Origin: Stenotrophomonas sp. SY1 | Lineage (GTDB): Bacteria; Pseudomonadota; Gammaproteobacteria; Xanthomonadales; Xanthomonadaceae | DNA length: 64,000 nt | Reading direction: 5' to 3' | Assembly (NCBI RefSeq): GCF_021202945.1 | Contig: NZ_JAJOYR010000001.1 | Span: forward strand, 930,001-994,000 | Part shown: piece after piece, positions 35,791 to 45,406 of the stretch | Layout: each line of letters starts with the position of its first letter | How positions within the stretch are numbered: the stretch's first letter is position 1 | Translations under genes and position numbers: made by a program | Notes under the pieces: generated by a model | Databases searched by the model: none | What the model was told of the DNA's origin: nothing | What the model saw: only the letters and a program-made list of their open reading frames with translations

Positions 35791-36692
35791 CCGTACTTGT
35801 CTTCGGTGGCAACGGTCAGGTAGGCCAGGAGTTGCTGCGCGCCCTTGCACCGCTCGGAACGGTCACGGCGACCACGCGCAGCGGCAAGCTGCCCGATGGC
35901 CGCGATTGCGAAATCGCGGACTTTGGCCAGCCCGAAAGCCTGCCGGCGTTGCTGGACCGGCTGCGTCCTTCGGTGGTGATCAATGCCGCCGCATACACAG
36001 CGGTGGATCGTGCCGAAATGGAGCCAGACGCGGCCTCCCTCGCCAATGCGCAGGCGCCGGGCACGATTGCCCGCTGGTGCGCGGCCAATGACGTGCCGAT
36101 GGTGCATTACTCCACCGACTACGTTTTCAATGGTGAAGGCACCGCGCCGTACCGCGAGGACGAGCCGACTGCGCCGTTGGGCGTGTATGGCACCAGCAAG
36201 CGCGATGGCGAAGAAGCGGTTCGTGCAGCCGGCGGCCGTCATCTGATCTTCCGTACCGCGTGGGTCTACGCCTCGCATGGCGGGAATTTCCTGCGCACGA
36301 TGCTGCGCGTGGGTGCCGAACGCGATGAGTTGCGCGTAGTGGCCGATCAGGTAGGCACGCCGACACCGGCAGCGCTGATTGCCGACGTGACCGTAAAGGC
36401 GTTGCAGCACCCGGATCAGCTCTCTGGCACGTGGCACCTGACGGCCTCCGGGCAGACCAGTTGGCACGGTTTCGCCGAGGCGATCTTCAACGAGGCCAAG
36501 GCTGCCGGGCTGCTTGCGAAGACACCAACGGTGCATGCGATCAGCAGCGCCGAGTATCCGACGCCGGCCAAACGTCCATCGTGGTCGGTACTGGACAACC
36601 GCAAGCTGCAGCAGGACTTCGGTATCGTGCTGCCGCCGTGGGAGCAGGGCCTGCATCGCGTCATTGGTGAGCTGGCTTCCGCCAAGGCATAA
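35787..36692 (+). CDS. rmlD: dTDP-4-dehydrorhamnose reductase
   Basis: A 301-residue SDR protein from GTG 35787, overlapping rmlC by 4 nt. GGNGQVGQ at 7-14 binds NAD(P)H; STDYVF supplies the Ser/Thr/Asp segment and Y134-x-x-x-K138 (YGTSK) the catalytic pair. It carries out the last step to dTDP-L-rhamnose. The operon ends 9 nt downstream at a strong two-way terminator. Confidence 0.95.
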   Translation: MTVLVFGGNGQVGQELLRALAPLGTVTATTRSGKLPDGRDCEIADFGQPESLPALLDRLRPSVVINAAAYTAVDRAEMEPDAASLANAQAPGTIARWCAANDVPMVHYSTDYVFNGEGTAPYREDEPTAPLGVYGTSKRDGEEAVRAAGGRHLIFRTAWVYASHGGNFLRTMLRVGAERDELRVVADQVGTPTPAALIADVTVKALQHPDQLSGTWHLTASGQTSWHGFAEAIFNEAKAAGLLAKTPTVHAISSAEYPTPAKRPSWSVLDNRKLQQDFGIVLPPWEQGLHRVIGELASAKA

Positions 36693-36700
36693 GCGGAAAT

Positions 36701-36730
36701 GAAAAATCCCGGGCATGCCCGGGATTTTTC
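36701..36730. terminator. Bidirectional terminator between rmlD and xanB
   Basis: A perfect 30-bp palindrome: GAAAAATCCCGGGCA on the left mirrored on the right, giving a GC stem with A-run before and T-run after. It fits termination of both the rmlBACD and the xanAB transcripts. Confidence 0.92.
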
Positions 36731-36750
36731 ATGGGAACGATGCCGGCGGC

Positions 36751-38154
36751 TCAGGCGCGACCGTACGTATCCTCGAAGCGCACGATGTCATCCTCGCCCA
36801 GATAGCTGCCCGACTGCACTTCGATCAGTTCCAGCGGCAGCTTGCCCGGGTTGCGCAGGCGATGGGTGACGCCCAGCGGGATGTAGGTGCTCTGGTTCTC
36901 GGTGAGCAGCAGCACTTCATCGCCGCGGGTGACTTCGGCGGTGCCGCTGACCACGATCCAATGCTCGGCCCGATGGTGGTGCATCTGCAGGCTCAAGGTG
37001 CCGCCGGGTTTGACCGTGATGCGCTTGACCTGAAAACGCTCGCCATGGTCGATCGAGTCATATGCACCCCATGGGCGGTAGACCTTGCGGTGCCAGGTGG
37101 CCTCGCTGCGGCCATCGGCCTTCAGGCGTGCGACCACATCCTTCACTTCCTGCATGCGGTCGCTCTTGCCGACCAGTACGGCGTCGTCAGTTTCAACGAC
37201 GACCACATCGTCCAGGCCCACCATCGCGATCAATCTGTCGCCGTAGGCAAAGGTGTTGCGGCAATCGATGGCGATGACATCGCCGCGATGCGCGTTGCCG
37301 TCGGCATCCTGCGTGGAGACGTCACGCAGGGCCGTCCAGGAGCCGACATCGCTCCAGCCCGCATCCAATGGCACGACGGCGGCATCGGCGGTCTTCTCCA
37401 TCACTGCGTAGTCGATGGAATCGGACGGGCTGCTCTGGAAAGCCTCGGCATCCAGGCGGATGAAGTCCGCATCGCGCCGTGCTTTGTTCCAGGCATCGCG
37501 GCAGGCAGCGAGTATCTGCGGCTGCAATCGGCCGAGTTCTTCCAGGTAACGCGAGGCGCGGAACAGGAACATGCCACTGTTCCAGTAGTACTCGCCGGAA
37601 GCCACATAGGCCTGTGCGGTGGCCAGATCGGGCTTTTCGACGAAACGGTCGATGGCGCGCGGGCCATTGCCGGCAACGGCCTTGATGTAGCCATAGCCGG
37701 TTTCCGGTGCGGTCGGCTGGATGCCGAAGGTGACCAGCTTGCCCTGCGCGGCCAGCTGCGCTGCGACGGCAATTGCCTGGTGGAACTGTTCCACATCCAG
37801 GATCAGGTGATCCGATGGCAAAACCAGCAACAAGGGGTCATTTCCATCACGGTGAGCTTCCAGCGCCGCCGCTGCGATGGCCGGAGCCGTATTGCGGCCC
37901 ACCGGTTCCAGCAGGATGGCCGATGGCGTGGTGCCTACCTGCTGCAGCTGCTCTGCGGCGACGAAACGATGGGCTTCATTTGCCACCACGATCGGCGCTT
38001 GTGCGGCCACATCGGCGACACGCAGCCAGGTGGACTGCAGCATGGTGTGCTCACCCGTCAAAGGCAGGAACTGCTTTGGATAGGCTTCGCGCGACAGCGG
38101 CCACAGCCGGGTGCCGGAGCCACCAGAAAGAATCACGGGCAGAATCTGGCTCAT
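36751..38154 (-). CDS. xanB: Mannose-1-phosphate guanylyltransferase / mannose-6-phosphate isomerase
   Basis: A 467-residue bifunctional enzyme from ATG 38154. The N-terminal guanylyltransferase has [21 protein letters not shown] and [11 protein letters not shown]. The C-terminal ~110 residues are a type II phosphomannose isomerase cupin ([51 protein letters not shown]). It interconverts fructose 6-phosphate and mannose 6-phosphate and makes GDP-mannose from mannose 1-phosphate. Known as xanB in xanthomonads. It is downstream of xanA by 8 nt in one operon. Confidence 0.94.
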   Translation of the reverse strand: MSQILPVILSGGSGTRLWPLSREAYPKQFLPLTGEHTMLQSTWLRVADVAAQAPIVVANEAHRFVAAEQLQQVGTTPSAILLEPVGRNTAPAIAAAALEAHRDGNDPLLLVLPSDHLILDVEQFHQAIAVAAQLAAQGKLVTFGIQPTAPETGYGYIKAVAGNGPRAIDRFVEKPDLATAQAYVASGEYYWNSGMFLFRASRYLEELGRLQPQILAACRDAWNKARRDADFIRLDAEAFQSSPSDSIDYAVMEKTADAAVVPLDAGWSDVGSWTALRDVSTQDADGNAHRGDVIAIDCRNTFAYGDRLIAMVGLDDVVVVETDDAVLVGKSDRMQEVKDVVARLKADGRSEATWHRKVYRPWGAYDSIDHGERFQVKRITVKPGGTLSLQMHHHRAEHWIVVSGTAEVTRGDEVLLLTENQSTYIPLGVTHRLRNPGKLPLELIEVQSGSYLGEDDIVRFEDTYGRA

Positions 38155-38162
38155 GGTGGTCC

Positions 38163-39509
38163 TCAGGCTGAGATCAGTTCGGAGAGTTCACGGGTGCGCT
38201 GCTCCAGAAGCGCGGCGTCACCGCGCGTTTCCACATTCAACCGCAGCAGCGGTTCGGTATTGGAACTGCGCAGGTTGAAGCGCCACTGGCCGAAATCGGC
38301 GCTGATGCCGTCGGTGTGATCCAGCGTGGGTGATTGGTCGGCGAAGTGCGCCATCACTCGGGTCACCGCAGCCTTGGCATCGCTGACCTTGAAGTTGATT
38401 TCACCGCTGCACGGGAAGCGGGCGATGCGGTCCTCGACCAGTTCGGCCAGCGACTTGCCGCTGCTGCACACCAGTGCGGCGATCAGCAGCCAGGGAATCA
38501 TCCCCGAGTCGGCATAGGCGAACTCGCGGAAGTAGTGATGCGCACTCATCTCGCCGCCATAGACGGCGTTTTCGGCACGCATCTTTTCCTTGATGAAGGC
38601 GTGGCCGCTCTTGCACAGCACCGGTACGCCACCGGCTGCTTCGACCATTTCCACCGTGTTCCAGGTCAGGCGCGGATCGTGGACGATCTTGCCGCCCGGA
38701 TTGCGCGACAGGATTGCCTGGGCCAGCAGGCCAACCAGGTAATAACCTTCGATGAAGCGGCCGTTGTGGTCGAAGAAGAAGCAGCGGTCGAAGTCGCCAT
38801 CCCAGGCGATGCCGAAATCGGCACCATGTTCGCGCACCGCATTGGCGGTGGCGGCACGGTTCTCCGGCAGAAGCGGGTTGGGGATGCCGTTGGGGAAGTT
38901 GCCGTCCGGCTCGTGGCAGATGCGCACGAATTCCAGCGGCAGGTGCGGGGCAAGCAGGTCGATGATCGCACCGGCGCCACCATTGCCGGCGTTGACCACC
39001 AGCTTCAACGGCTTCAGCGCCGAAGCATCCACGTAACTGAGCAGATGTTCGATATACGCATGCTTGTCGTGGTTGGCGGTCTGCCCCGCGCGCGGAGCTG
39101 CCGGTTGCGACTGATCGGCGGCCACCGCATCGGAAATGGTGAACAGGCCGGTATCTGAGCTGATCGGCCGGGCTTGTTCGCGCACCAGCTTCATGCCGTT
39201 GTAGTCCATCGGATTGTGGCTGGCGGTGACCATCACACCGCCGGCTGCGCCCAGGTGATCGGTCTGGAAGTAGACCTCCTCGGTACCGCACAGGCCGATG
39301 TCGATGACCTCCCGGCCTTCGCCGCGCAGGCCTGCGGCCAACGCATCCTGCAATGCCGGGCTGGTCAGGCGCACATCGTGGCCCAGCACCACCGGGCCTT
39401 CGCCCAGTTCCGCCGCCAGCGCCTTGCCGATCTTGCGGGCCATGTCCTCATTGAGTTCTGCCGGCACGCGGCCACGGATGTCATAGGCCTTGAAGGCGGG
39501 AAGGGGCAT
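38163..39509 (-). CDS. xanA: Phosphomannomutase / phosphoglucomutase
   Basis: A 448-residue protein from ATG 39509. AYDIRGRVP at the start, the phosphoserine loop TASHNP with S97, the metal loop [11 protein letters not shown], the sugar-binding [10 protein letters not shown] and the phosphate-binding [12 protein letters not shown] near the end are all present. It interconverts hexose 6- and 1-phosphates and so feeds both GDP-mannose (with xanB) and, via glucose 1-phosphate, dTDP-rhamnose (with rmlA). Called xanA in Xanthomonas. It heads the xanAB operon. Confidence 0.94.
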   Translation of the reverse strand: MPLPAFKAYDIRGRVPAELNEDMARKIGKALAAELGEGPVVLGHDVRLTSPALQDALAAGLRGEGREVIDIGLCGTEEVYFQTDHLGAAGGVMVTASHNPMDYNGMKLVREQARPISSDTGLFTISDAVAADQSQPAAPRAGQTANHDKHAYIEHLLSYVDASALKPLKLVVNAGNGGAGAIIDLLAPHLPLEFVRICHEPDGNFPNGIPNPLLPENRAATANAVREHGADFGIAWDGDFDRCFFFDHNGRFIEGYYLVGLLAQAILSRNPGGKIVHDPRLTWNTVEMVEAAGGVPVLCKSGHAFIKEKMRAENAVYGGEMSAHHYFREFAYADSGMIPWLLIAALVCSSGKSLAELVEDRIARFPCSGEINFKVSDAKAAVTRVMAHFADQSPTLDHTDGISADFGQWRFNLRSSNTEPLLRLNVETRGDAALLEQRTRELSELISA

Positions 39510-39655
39510 GTGTCTGCGTCCTGCGGGTCGGAAAGAGGCCTAGTTTAGTCGGCCACGCTGTACTTGGCTGTCTGCGGGCTGGACGAAGGTCCAAGGCGGC
39601 TGGCAGCGGACAATGGCTAGAATGCGGGCATCCTTTTGACAGTGGGCGTGATGCG

Positions 39656-40390
39656 ATGAGCGATCTCTCAATCCCCGCCGGGCAGCGCGGCAAGCTATTT
39701 GCCAGCGCGGCCCAGGCACTGGCCGGTATCGTGGCCGATGGGCAGACCCTTGCGGTGGGCGGTTTCGGCCTGTGCGGCATTCCCGAGGCGCTGATCGCCG
39801 CGTTGCGCGACAGCGGGGTCAAGGGCCTGACCGCGATTTCCAACAATGCCGGCGTCGATGGTTTCGGCCTGGGCCAGCTGCTGGAAACCCGGCAGATCAA
39901 GAAGATGATTTCGTCCTATGTGGGCGAGAACAAGGAATTCGAGCGACAGTACCTGGCCGGCGAGCTGGAGCTGGAGTTCAACCCGCAGGGCACCCTGGCA
40001 GAGCGCCTGCGTGCCGGTGGTGCGGGTATCCCCGCGTTCTTCACCGCGACCGGCTACGGCACCGTGGTCGCCGAGGGCAAGGAGACCCGCGAGTTCGACG
40101 GCAAGCACTATGTGCTGGAAACCGCACTCAAGGCCGACGTGTCACTGGTCAAGGCGTGGAAGGCCGACGAGGCCGGCAACCTGCTGTTCCGCAAGACCGC
40201 GCGCAACTTCAACCCGGCCTGCGCGATGGCCGGCAAGGTCTGTGTGGTTGAAGTGGAGGAGATCGTGCCGGTGGGCAGTATCGATCCAGACCAGGTACAC
40301 CTGCCGGGCATCTATGTGGACCGCATTGTTTTGAACGCAACGCCGGAGAAGCGCATCGAACAGCGCACCGTGCGTCAGGAGGGGAACTGA
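39656..40390 (+). CDS. scoA: 3-oxoacid CoA-transferase, subunit A
   Basis: A 244-residue protein from ATG 39656. [15 protein letters not shown] and the glycine-rich [18 protein letters not shown] define the alpha subunit of succinyl-CoA:3-ketoacid CoA-transferase; [21 protein letters not shown] is also family-typical. It activates acetoacetate by taking CoA from succinyl-CoA. This also fits disposal of the acetoacetate made by the tyrosine pathway at the left of the window. In Xanthomonas the orthologue next to the LPS locus has been called lpsI, though its activity is metabolic. One base separates it from scoB. Confidence 0.92.
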   Translation: MSDLSIPAGQRGKLFASAAQALAGIVADGQTLAVGGFGLCGIPEALIAALRDSGVKGLTAISNNAGVDGFGLGQLLETRQIKKMISSYVGENKEFERQYLAGELELEFNPQGTLAERLRAGGAGIPAFFTATGYGTVVAEGKETREFDGKHYVLETALKADVSLVKAWKADEAGNLLFRKTARNFNPACAMAGKVCVVEVEEIVPVGSIDPDQVHLPGIYVDRIVLNATPEKRIEQRTVRQEGN

Positions 40391-40391
40391 A

Positions 40392-41024
40392 ATGGCCTGG
40401 ACCCGTGATGAGATGGCACAGCGCGCCGCGCGCGAGCTGACCGATGGCGCCTACGTGAACCTGGGCATCGGCCTGCCGACGCTGGTGGCCAACCACATTC
40501 CCGAAGGCGTGGACGTGTGGCTGCAGTCCGAAAACGGCCTGCTCGGTATCGGCCCGTTCCCGACCGAAAGCGAAGTGGACGCCGACCTGATCAATGCCGG
40601 CAAGCAGACCGTCACGGCGCGCGCCGGCGCCAGCTACTTCGGCAGCCATGACTCGTTCGCGATGATCCGTGGCGGCCATATCAACCTGGCCATCCTCGGC
40701 GCCATGCAGGTCACCGACAAGGGCGACCTGGCCAACTGGATGGTGCCGGGCAAGATGGTCAAGGGCATGGGCGGGGCAATGGACCTGGTGGCCGGTGTAC
40801 AGCGCGTGGTAGTGCTGATGGAGCACACCGCCAAAAACGGCGAGCACAAGATCCTGCCCGAGTGCACGCTGCCGCTGACGGGCGTGGGCGTGGTCGATCG
40901 CATCATCACCGACCTGGCCATATTCGATGTCACCGACAACGGCCTGGTGCTGGTCGAGGCTGCACCGGGTGTCAGCGATGACGAGCTGAAGGAAAAGACC
41001 GGCGTCGCGTTCCGGCGCGCGTGA
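40392..41024 (+). CDS. scoB: 3-oxoacid CoA-transferase, subunit B
   Basis: A 210-residue protein from ATG 40392. [19 protein letters not shown] and [12 protein letters not shown], with the catalytic glutamate E47 that forms the CoA thioester, identify the beta subunit. [14 protein letters not shown] and the closing [12 protein letters not shown] are also conserved. It acts with ScoA. An intrinsic terminator follows 15 nt after the stop. Confidence 0.93.
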   Translation: MAWTRDEMAQRAARELTDGAYVNLGIGLPTLVANHIPEGVDVWLQSENGLLGIGPFPTESEVDADLINAGKQTVTARAGASYFGSHDSFAMIRGGHINLAILGAMQVTDKGDLANWMVPGKMVKGMGGAMDLVAGVQRVVVLMEHTAKNGEHKILPECTLPLTGVGVVDRIITDLAIFDVTDNGLVLVEAAPGVSDDELKEKTGVAFRRA

Positions 41025-41039
41025 TCCCAAAGGTGGAGT

Positions 41040-41067
41040 AAAAAGGGCGGCATTGCCGCCCTTTTTC
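41040..41067 (+). terminator. Intrinsic terminator after scoAB
   Basis: AGGGCGG and CCGCCCT form the core stem around CATTG, with AAAA before and TTTTT after, so it could work in both directions. It ends only 5-6 nt before the ATG of the AlkB-type gene. Confidence 0.9.
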
Positions 41068-41072
41068 TTGTG

Positions 41073-41687
41073 ATGCTGTTCCCCACCCAACTCCCCGACG
41101 CCGAGATCCACCATCTGCCCGGCTGGTTGCCGCCGGCCGAGGCGGATGCGTTGCGATTGGCGTTGCTGACAGCGGTTCCGTGGGACGTCCATCGCATCCG
41201 CATGTTCGGACGCTGGGTGGATTCCCCGCGACTGAGTTGCTGGATTGGCGATCCGGAGGCGAAGTACCGGTATTCAGGAGCGGATTTCGTGCCGCAGCCC
41301 TGGCCGCCGTCGTTGTTGCCCTTGCGCGAACGTCTGCATCAGGCCTGTGCGGCACCGTTCAACAGCGTGCTGATCAACCGTTATCGGGATGGCAGCGACA
41401 GCATGGGGTGGCACAGCGATGACGAACCCGAACTGGGCGACAGGCCCTTGATCGCTTCGTTGAGCCTGGGGGCGTCACGGCGCTTCCTGCTGCGCCGTCG
41501 TGATGACCATTCACGCAGGACGGAAATCATGCTGGGCCACGGTGATTTGCTGTTGATGGGCGGCGACACCCAGCGTTTCTATCAACATGCACTGCCGAAG
41601 ACGGCGCGCCCGACCGGCGAGCGGATCAATCTCACCTTCCGCCAGATCCACGCGCCGGCTGCGCGCTCGCATCCTGCTGGCCGCTGA
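41073..41687 (+). CDS. alkB: AlkB-like 2-oxoglutarate-dependent dioxygenase
   Basis: A 204-residue protein from ATG 41073 (GTG 41070 possible). The iron site is H114-x-D116 in WHSDDE and H172 in QHALPK. R184 and R190 in GERINLTFR bind 2-oxoglutarate; this NLTFR ending resembles the ALKBH2/3-type group. SLSLGASRRFLLR is the substrate-side strand. It should repair 1-methyladenine and 3-methylcytosine in DNA or RNA by oxidative demethylation. No ribosome site is visible because a terminator hairpin directly precedes the start. The last 56 nt overlap the convergent lipoprotein gene. Confidence 0.88.
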   Translation: MLFPTQLPDAEIHHLPGWLPPAEADALRLALLTAVPWDVHRIRMFGRWVDSPRLSCWIGDPEAKYRYSGADFVPQPWPPSLLPLRERLHQACAAPFNSVLINRYRDGSDSMGWHSDDEPELGDRPLIASLSLGASRRFLLRRRDDHSRRTEIMLGHGDLLLMGGDTQRFYQHALPKTARPTGERINLTFRQIHAPAARSHPAGR

Positions 41688-42288
41688 CCAGCGTCCAGCC
41701 GACCAGGTCCGTGGCGGCCTTGTCCAGTGCGGTTTCAAAGGCGTTGGCGACGCTGGCGATATCGCTGGACGTGGCCGGTTCAACGACCACGAAAGTACGG
41801 GTGGCCACCACGCGCTGGTCGATGCTGTGGATCAGCTTGGCATTGAGTTCGATGGTGGCCGCTGGGACTTCGCCGCCCCGGTAGTCGGATTCGAACCGGC
41901 GCAGGTCGGTGGCGAGCTTGTAGTCCGAGCGGATGCCGGTGGAAACGCGCGCCACCGCCGCGATCCGGCCGGAATCCTCGAAGCCGCGCAGCAACGTGTC
42001 TTCCAGCATGTCGGTGGCCGGCTGCGCCCAAGTGGCGCCACGGTACACCTCCAATTCGCCGGGGGTGGGACGCACGTTGATGCGCGGGCTGTCCACCAGA
42101 CGTGCGGCGCTGGGCTTGGCGATCACCAGTTGCCAGTTCACCTGCGGCCAGCTCGGATCAGCGTTGACGCGTACCTGCGGGGCGTAAATGGTGACTGCGT
42201 GGCGGTCGCTGCTGGCCAGCACAGAGCAGCCGGCAAGGGCCAGCAGACAGGCGGGGGCAAGCAGTTTGATCGGCAGGGTGAACTTCAT
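41632..42288 (-). CDS. ABC-type transport auxiliary lipoprotein
   Basis: A 218-residue protein from ATG 42288, with lipobox LAGC after a hydrophobic signal (LLAPACLLALAGC). The mature domain (VNWQLVIAKPSAARLVDSPRI, GATWAQPATDMLEDTLLRGF) matches the PqiC-like auxiliary lipoprotein family. It probably sits at the outer membrane and completes a lipid-transport route with the MCE protein encoded just upstream (4-nt overlap). A Gly/Ser/Arg-rich tail after residue ~205 lies in the overlap with the alkB gene and may not be structured. Confidence 0.82.
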   Translation of the reverse strand: MKFTLPIKLLAPACLLALAGCSVLASSDRHAVTIYAPQVRVNADPSWPQVNWQLVIAKPSAARLVDSPRINVRPTPGELEVYRGATWAQPATDMLEDTLLRGFEDSGRIAAVARVSTGIRSDYKLATDLRRFESDYRGGEVPAATIELNAKLIHSIDQRVVATRTFVVVEPATSSDIASVANAFETALDKAATDLVGWTLVSGQQDASAQPARGSGGR

Positions 42289-43211
42289 TTCGGCTCAAAC
42301 TCCTTGGGGGCATCGCGGCCGAGCAGGTAGCGCGCCGGGTTGTTCTCCAGCCGGTCGCTGACCCGGCGCAGGTCACGGATCAGGCCGCGTAGTTCGGTCA
42401 GGGTCGGGCCGAGTTGGGCCAGGCCGTCATTGGCGAAGCTGTTGATGGCTGCACGGTTCTCGCCAAGGATGGCATTGGCGTTGCCAGCGGCCGAATCCAG
42501 CTTGCCCAGGCTGGTATCGAGCTTGTCCAGTGTTGCCGGCAGCTGGCGCAGCACGTTCTGGTCCAGGTTGGCGATGGCACCATTGGCGGTGTTGAGCGTG
42601 GTGTTGAGGTTGCGCGCCGCATCGCGGGCTTCGGTCAACAAGGCCTGGGTTCCTTTGTCGCGATCGGCCAGGCCGTTGCTGATGGTCTCCAGGTTGTCCA
42701 GCGTGGCCGAAATCTTGGCCACGTTCTGGTCGCTGAGCAGTTGGTCCATCCGTTCGACCACGCGGTTGGCCACATCGGTGATGTTCTGCAGGGCCGAGGG
42801 CGTGGTGGCGATGGTGGGGATCGCGTCCTTGCTGGTGGTGGTCAGTGCCGGCGATTGCGGGCTGCCGCCGCTGAGCTGGATGATCGACGGGCCGGTAAGG
42901 CTGGTGATGGCGAGCTTGGCGCGGGTGTCGGTCTTGACCGGCGTATTTGAATTCAGCCGGACCTTGGCGATCACCTGGCGCGGGTCATCCGGTGCCAGCG
43001 ACAGATCGGTGATCGAACCCACCGCGATGCCGTTGTATTGCACCGGGCTGCCGACGGACAGGCCGGTCACCGCTTCATTGAACACCACCCGGTACTCCTG
43101 CCAGGTGCGGTCGGAGGAATACTTGGCCGCCCACAACCCGAAGGCGAGCAGGGCCAACCCGGCTACGAGGGTGAAGGCGCCGATCAGGACGTAATTGGCT
43201 TTGGTTTCCAT
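42285..43211 (-). CDS. MlaD-family (MCE domain) periplasmic protein
   Basis: A 308-residue protein from ATG 43211. One N-terminal membrane helix (YVLIGAFTLVAGLALLAFGLW) is followed by an MCE domain (VVFNEAVTGLSVGSPVQYNGIAVGSI and TGPSIIQLSGG). A ~150-residue helical region with repeated NLxxxxN patterns and an acidic-basic tail come next. The long helical part is typical of MCE proteins that form periplasmic tunnels. It would take lipid from the MlaE-type permease. It overlaps the lipoprotein gene by 4 nt and follows the ATPase gene after 98 nt. Confidence 0.88.
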   Translation of the reverse strand: METKANYVLIGAFTLVAGLALLAFGLWAAKYSSDRTWQEYRVVFNEAVTGLSVGSPVQYNGIAVGSITDLSLAPDDPRQVIAKVRLNSNTPVKTDTRAKLAITSLTGPSIIQLSGGSPQSPALTTTSKDAIPTIATTPSALQNITDVANRVVERMDQLLSDQNVAKISATLDNLETISNGLADRDKGTQALLTEARDAARNLNTTLNTANGAIANLDQNVLRQLPATLDKLDTSLGKLDSAAGNANAILGENRAAINSFANDGLAQLGPTLTELRGLIRDLRRVSDRLENNPARYLLGRDAPKEFEPK

Positions 43212-43309
43212 GGCTCTACGACAAGGATCTGGGAATGGGGATGGGTACGTGGTCCGAAGCTGAGTCGCGTTGCAGAAAGATCAGGTGAAGAAGCAAGGGC
43301 TGGGCGGTT

Positions 43310-44161
43310 TCAATTGCCTGCCTCCGGTTTTGAAGCCTCGCCGCGCGCGGCGCGGGCCCTCGGCCCGTGGAAGTACTCGCGAATCCATGGGTGGTCGAGT
43401 TGTTCGATTTCCGGCAGTGGTGCGCAGGCGATCACCTTGCGGTCGGCCAGTACCGCCACGCGGTCACAGATGGCGTAGAGCGTGTCCAGATCGTGGGTGA
43501 TGAGGAAGACGGTCAAGCCCAGGGCTTCCTGCAGGGTCTTGATGAGGTGGTCGAACGCGGCCGCGCCGATTGGGTCCAGGCCGGCAGTGGGTTCGTCCAG
43601 GAACAGCAGCGGCGGGTCCAGCGCCAAGGCGCGGGCCAGCCCGGCGCGCTTGCGCATGCCGCCGGACAACTGCGAGGGCAGCTTGTTGATGGCATCGGCA
43701 GGCAGCCCCGCCAGTTTCACCTTCAGCAGGGCCAGTTCGTAATGCCAGCGTTCGTCCAGCTCCGGGTGGTGCTCCTTGAGTGGCACCTGCACGTTCTCTC
43801 CGACGGTGAGCGAGGAGAACAGCGCGCCGTCCTGGAACAGCACGCCGGTATTGCGCTCGATGCGCAGCCGGTCGGCCGGGTTGTCGGAGCGTGCATCAAT
43901 ACCCAGCACCTCCATCTGCCCGGCATCGGGCCGGCGCAGGCCCAGGATGGAACGCATCAACACCGACTTGCCGGTGCCCGAGCCGCCGACCACGCCGAGA
44001 ATCTCGCCACGACGCACGTCCAGGTCCAGTCCTTCGTGCACGACCTGACTGCCGAAACGGTTGACCAGCCCGTGCACGCGGATGGCGGGCGTGTCGATGG
44101 CCGCATTGGACTGCAGGTCGATCACCGCATCACCTTCGGACAGCGCAGCGACCGACGCCAT
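43310..44161 (-). CDS. MlaF-type ABC transporter ATPase
   Basis: A 283-residue ATPase from ATG 44161. GGSGTGKS Walker A is at 59-66, LSGGMRKRAGLARAL is the signature and LLFLDEPTAGLDP the Walker B/D-loop; VFLITHDLDTL gives the switch histidine. The GGMRKRA signature is characteristic of the MlaF/Ttg2A group. The C-terminal tail is Ala/Arg-rich. It drives lipid movement together with the permease encoded upstream. Confidence 0.9.
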   Translation of the reverse strand: MASVAALSEGDAVIDLQSNAAIDTPAIRVHGLVNRFGSQVVHEGLDLDVRRGEILGVVGGSGTGKSVLMRSILGLRRPDAGQMEVLGIDARSDNPADRLRIERNTGVLFQDGALFSSLTVGENVQVPLKEHHPELDERWHYELALLKVKLAGLPADAINKLPSQLSGGMRKRAGLARALALDPPLLFLDEPTAGLDPIGAAAFDHLIKTLQEALGLTVFLITHDLDTLYAICDRVAVLADRKVIACAPLPEIEQLDHPWIREYFHGPRARAARGEASKPEAGN

Positions 44162-44210
44162 GCGCCTGCAGCGGATCCCCGGGCGGGAATTTCCAGTTCC
44201 GGTTTCATCG

Positions 44211-45323
44211 TCACCAATCCATGTGCATGAACCACAACGCCGCCAGGGCGTCGAGGATGATGACCAGCGAGATGGTCTGCACCACGCTGGAGGTGGTGCG
44301 TTCGCCCACCGACTGCGCGGTACCTTCGACCTTGAGCCCTTCCAGGCAGCCGATCAGGGCAATGATCATCGCAAATACCGGCGCCTTGGACAGTCCCACC
44401 AGGAAGTGCCGCACTTCCATCGTTTCGTGCATGCGCGCCAGGTACATCTGCGGCGGTATTCCCAGGTCGAAGGCGCCGACGGTGACGCCGCCGGCCAGGC
44501 CGGCGAGCATCGCAATGAAGGTCAGCAGCGGCAGCATGACCAGCAGCGCGATCACGCGCGGCATGACCAGCAGGTCGATCGGGTCCAGCCCGAGGGTCTG
44601 GATGGCATCGATCTCCTCGCGCGCCTTCATCGCACCGATCTGCGCGGTGAAGGCGCTGGCGGTGCGGCCGGCGAGCACGATGGCGGTCAACAACACCGCG
44701 AACTCGCGCAGGAAGGCGATGCTGACCAGTTCCACCACGTAAATCTCGGCGCCGAAGTCGCGCAGGATGGTCGAACCCAGGAATGCGATCACCGCGCCGA
44801 CCAGATAGGAAAGCAGGGCGACCAGCGGCACCGCATCAAGGCCGACCTGTTCCATCTGGCTGACCGTGGCAGTCAGACGCAGGCGCCGTGGTTGGCGCAG
44901 CAGGCGGGCCATCTTGCTGAGGTTCTCACCCAGGAAGTTGACCAGCACCACAATATTGCGACCGATGGCCTGGACCGAACGACCCAGCCGCTCCAACGCC
45001 GCCGCAACGCCGTAGTCGCGCTGCGGCTTGGGGCGTTCGTCGGCGACTTCCTCGATGGTGCAGACCAGGGCCTGGTGTTCTTCGCGGAACAACAACGTGT
45101 CGTCAGCCAGCCCGGCCTTGTGCGCGAAGCGCAGCAACAACAGCACGCCGGCCGAATCCAGTTTGTCGATGCCACGGGCATCAATGCCGGCAAACGGTGC
45201 CGGGCTGGCTTTCAGCGCCTCGACAGCGTGCAGGGCAGTGGCCAGCGTCCAGCTGCCGGAAAGCCGCAATTGGCCTTCGGCCCCCGATTCGTGGGCGCAG
45301 CTGGGCGGTGAAGTGTCTGTCAT
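44211..45323 (-). CDS. MlaE-type lipid ABC permease with fused N-terminal STAS domain
   Basis: A 370-residue protein; ATG 45323 is preferred, with ATG 45332 three codons upstream as alternative, and neither has a strong ribosome site. Residues ~10-100 form a STAS-like domain (GQLRLSGSWTLATALHAVEAL and FAGIDARGIDKLDSAGVLLLL), corresponding to MlaB but fused to the permease. The rest is an MlaE permease with about five membrane segments and EIYVVELVSIAFLREFAVLLT and GAMKAREEIDAIQTLG motifs. First gene of the operon permease-ATPase-MCE-lipoprotein. It is divergent from the ThrE-like gene. Confidence 0.9.
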   Translation of the reverse strand: MTDTSPPSCAHESGAEGQLRLSGSWTLATALHAVEALKASPAPFAGIDARGIDKLDSAGVLLLLRFAHKAGLADDTLLFREEHQALVCTIEEVADERPKPQRDYGVAAALERLGRSVQAIGRNIVVLVNFLGENLSKMARLLRQPRRLRLTATVSQMEQVGLDAVPLVALLSYLVGAVIAFLGSTILRDFGAEIYVVELVSIAFLREFAVLLTAIVLAGRTASAFTAQIGAMKAREEIDAIQTLGLDPIDLLVMPRVIALLVMLPLLTFIAMLAGLAGGVTVGAFDLGIPPQMYLARMHETMEVRHFLVGLSKAPVFAMIIALIGCLEGLKVEGTAQSVGERTTSSVVQTISLVIILDALAALWFMHMDW

Positions 45324-45406
45324 CGTAGGCATCCGTTGCCGAGAATAACCTGTGATCCGTTGCACACGGATGAGTATTGCATCCGCTTCGAGCGATACTA
45401 GCGCGC

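Noticed and set aside
36715..38319. Plus-strand open frame of 534 codons
   Set aside because: Antisense to xanB, which has complete guanylyltransferase and isomerase motifs.
41880..41900. tRNA T-loop-like sequence GATTCGAACCGG
   Set aside because: It lies within the lipoprotein coding sequence and no acceptor, D or anticodon arm can be formed around it.
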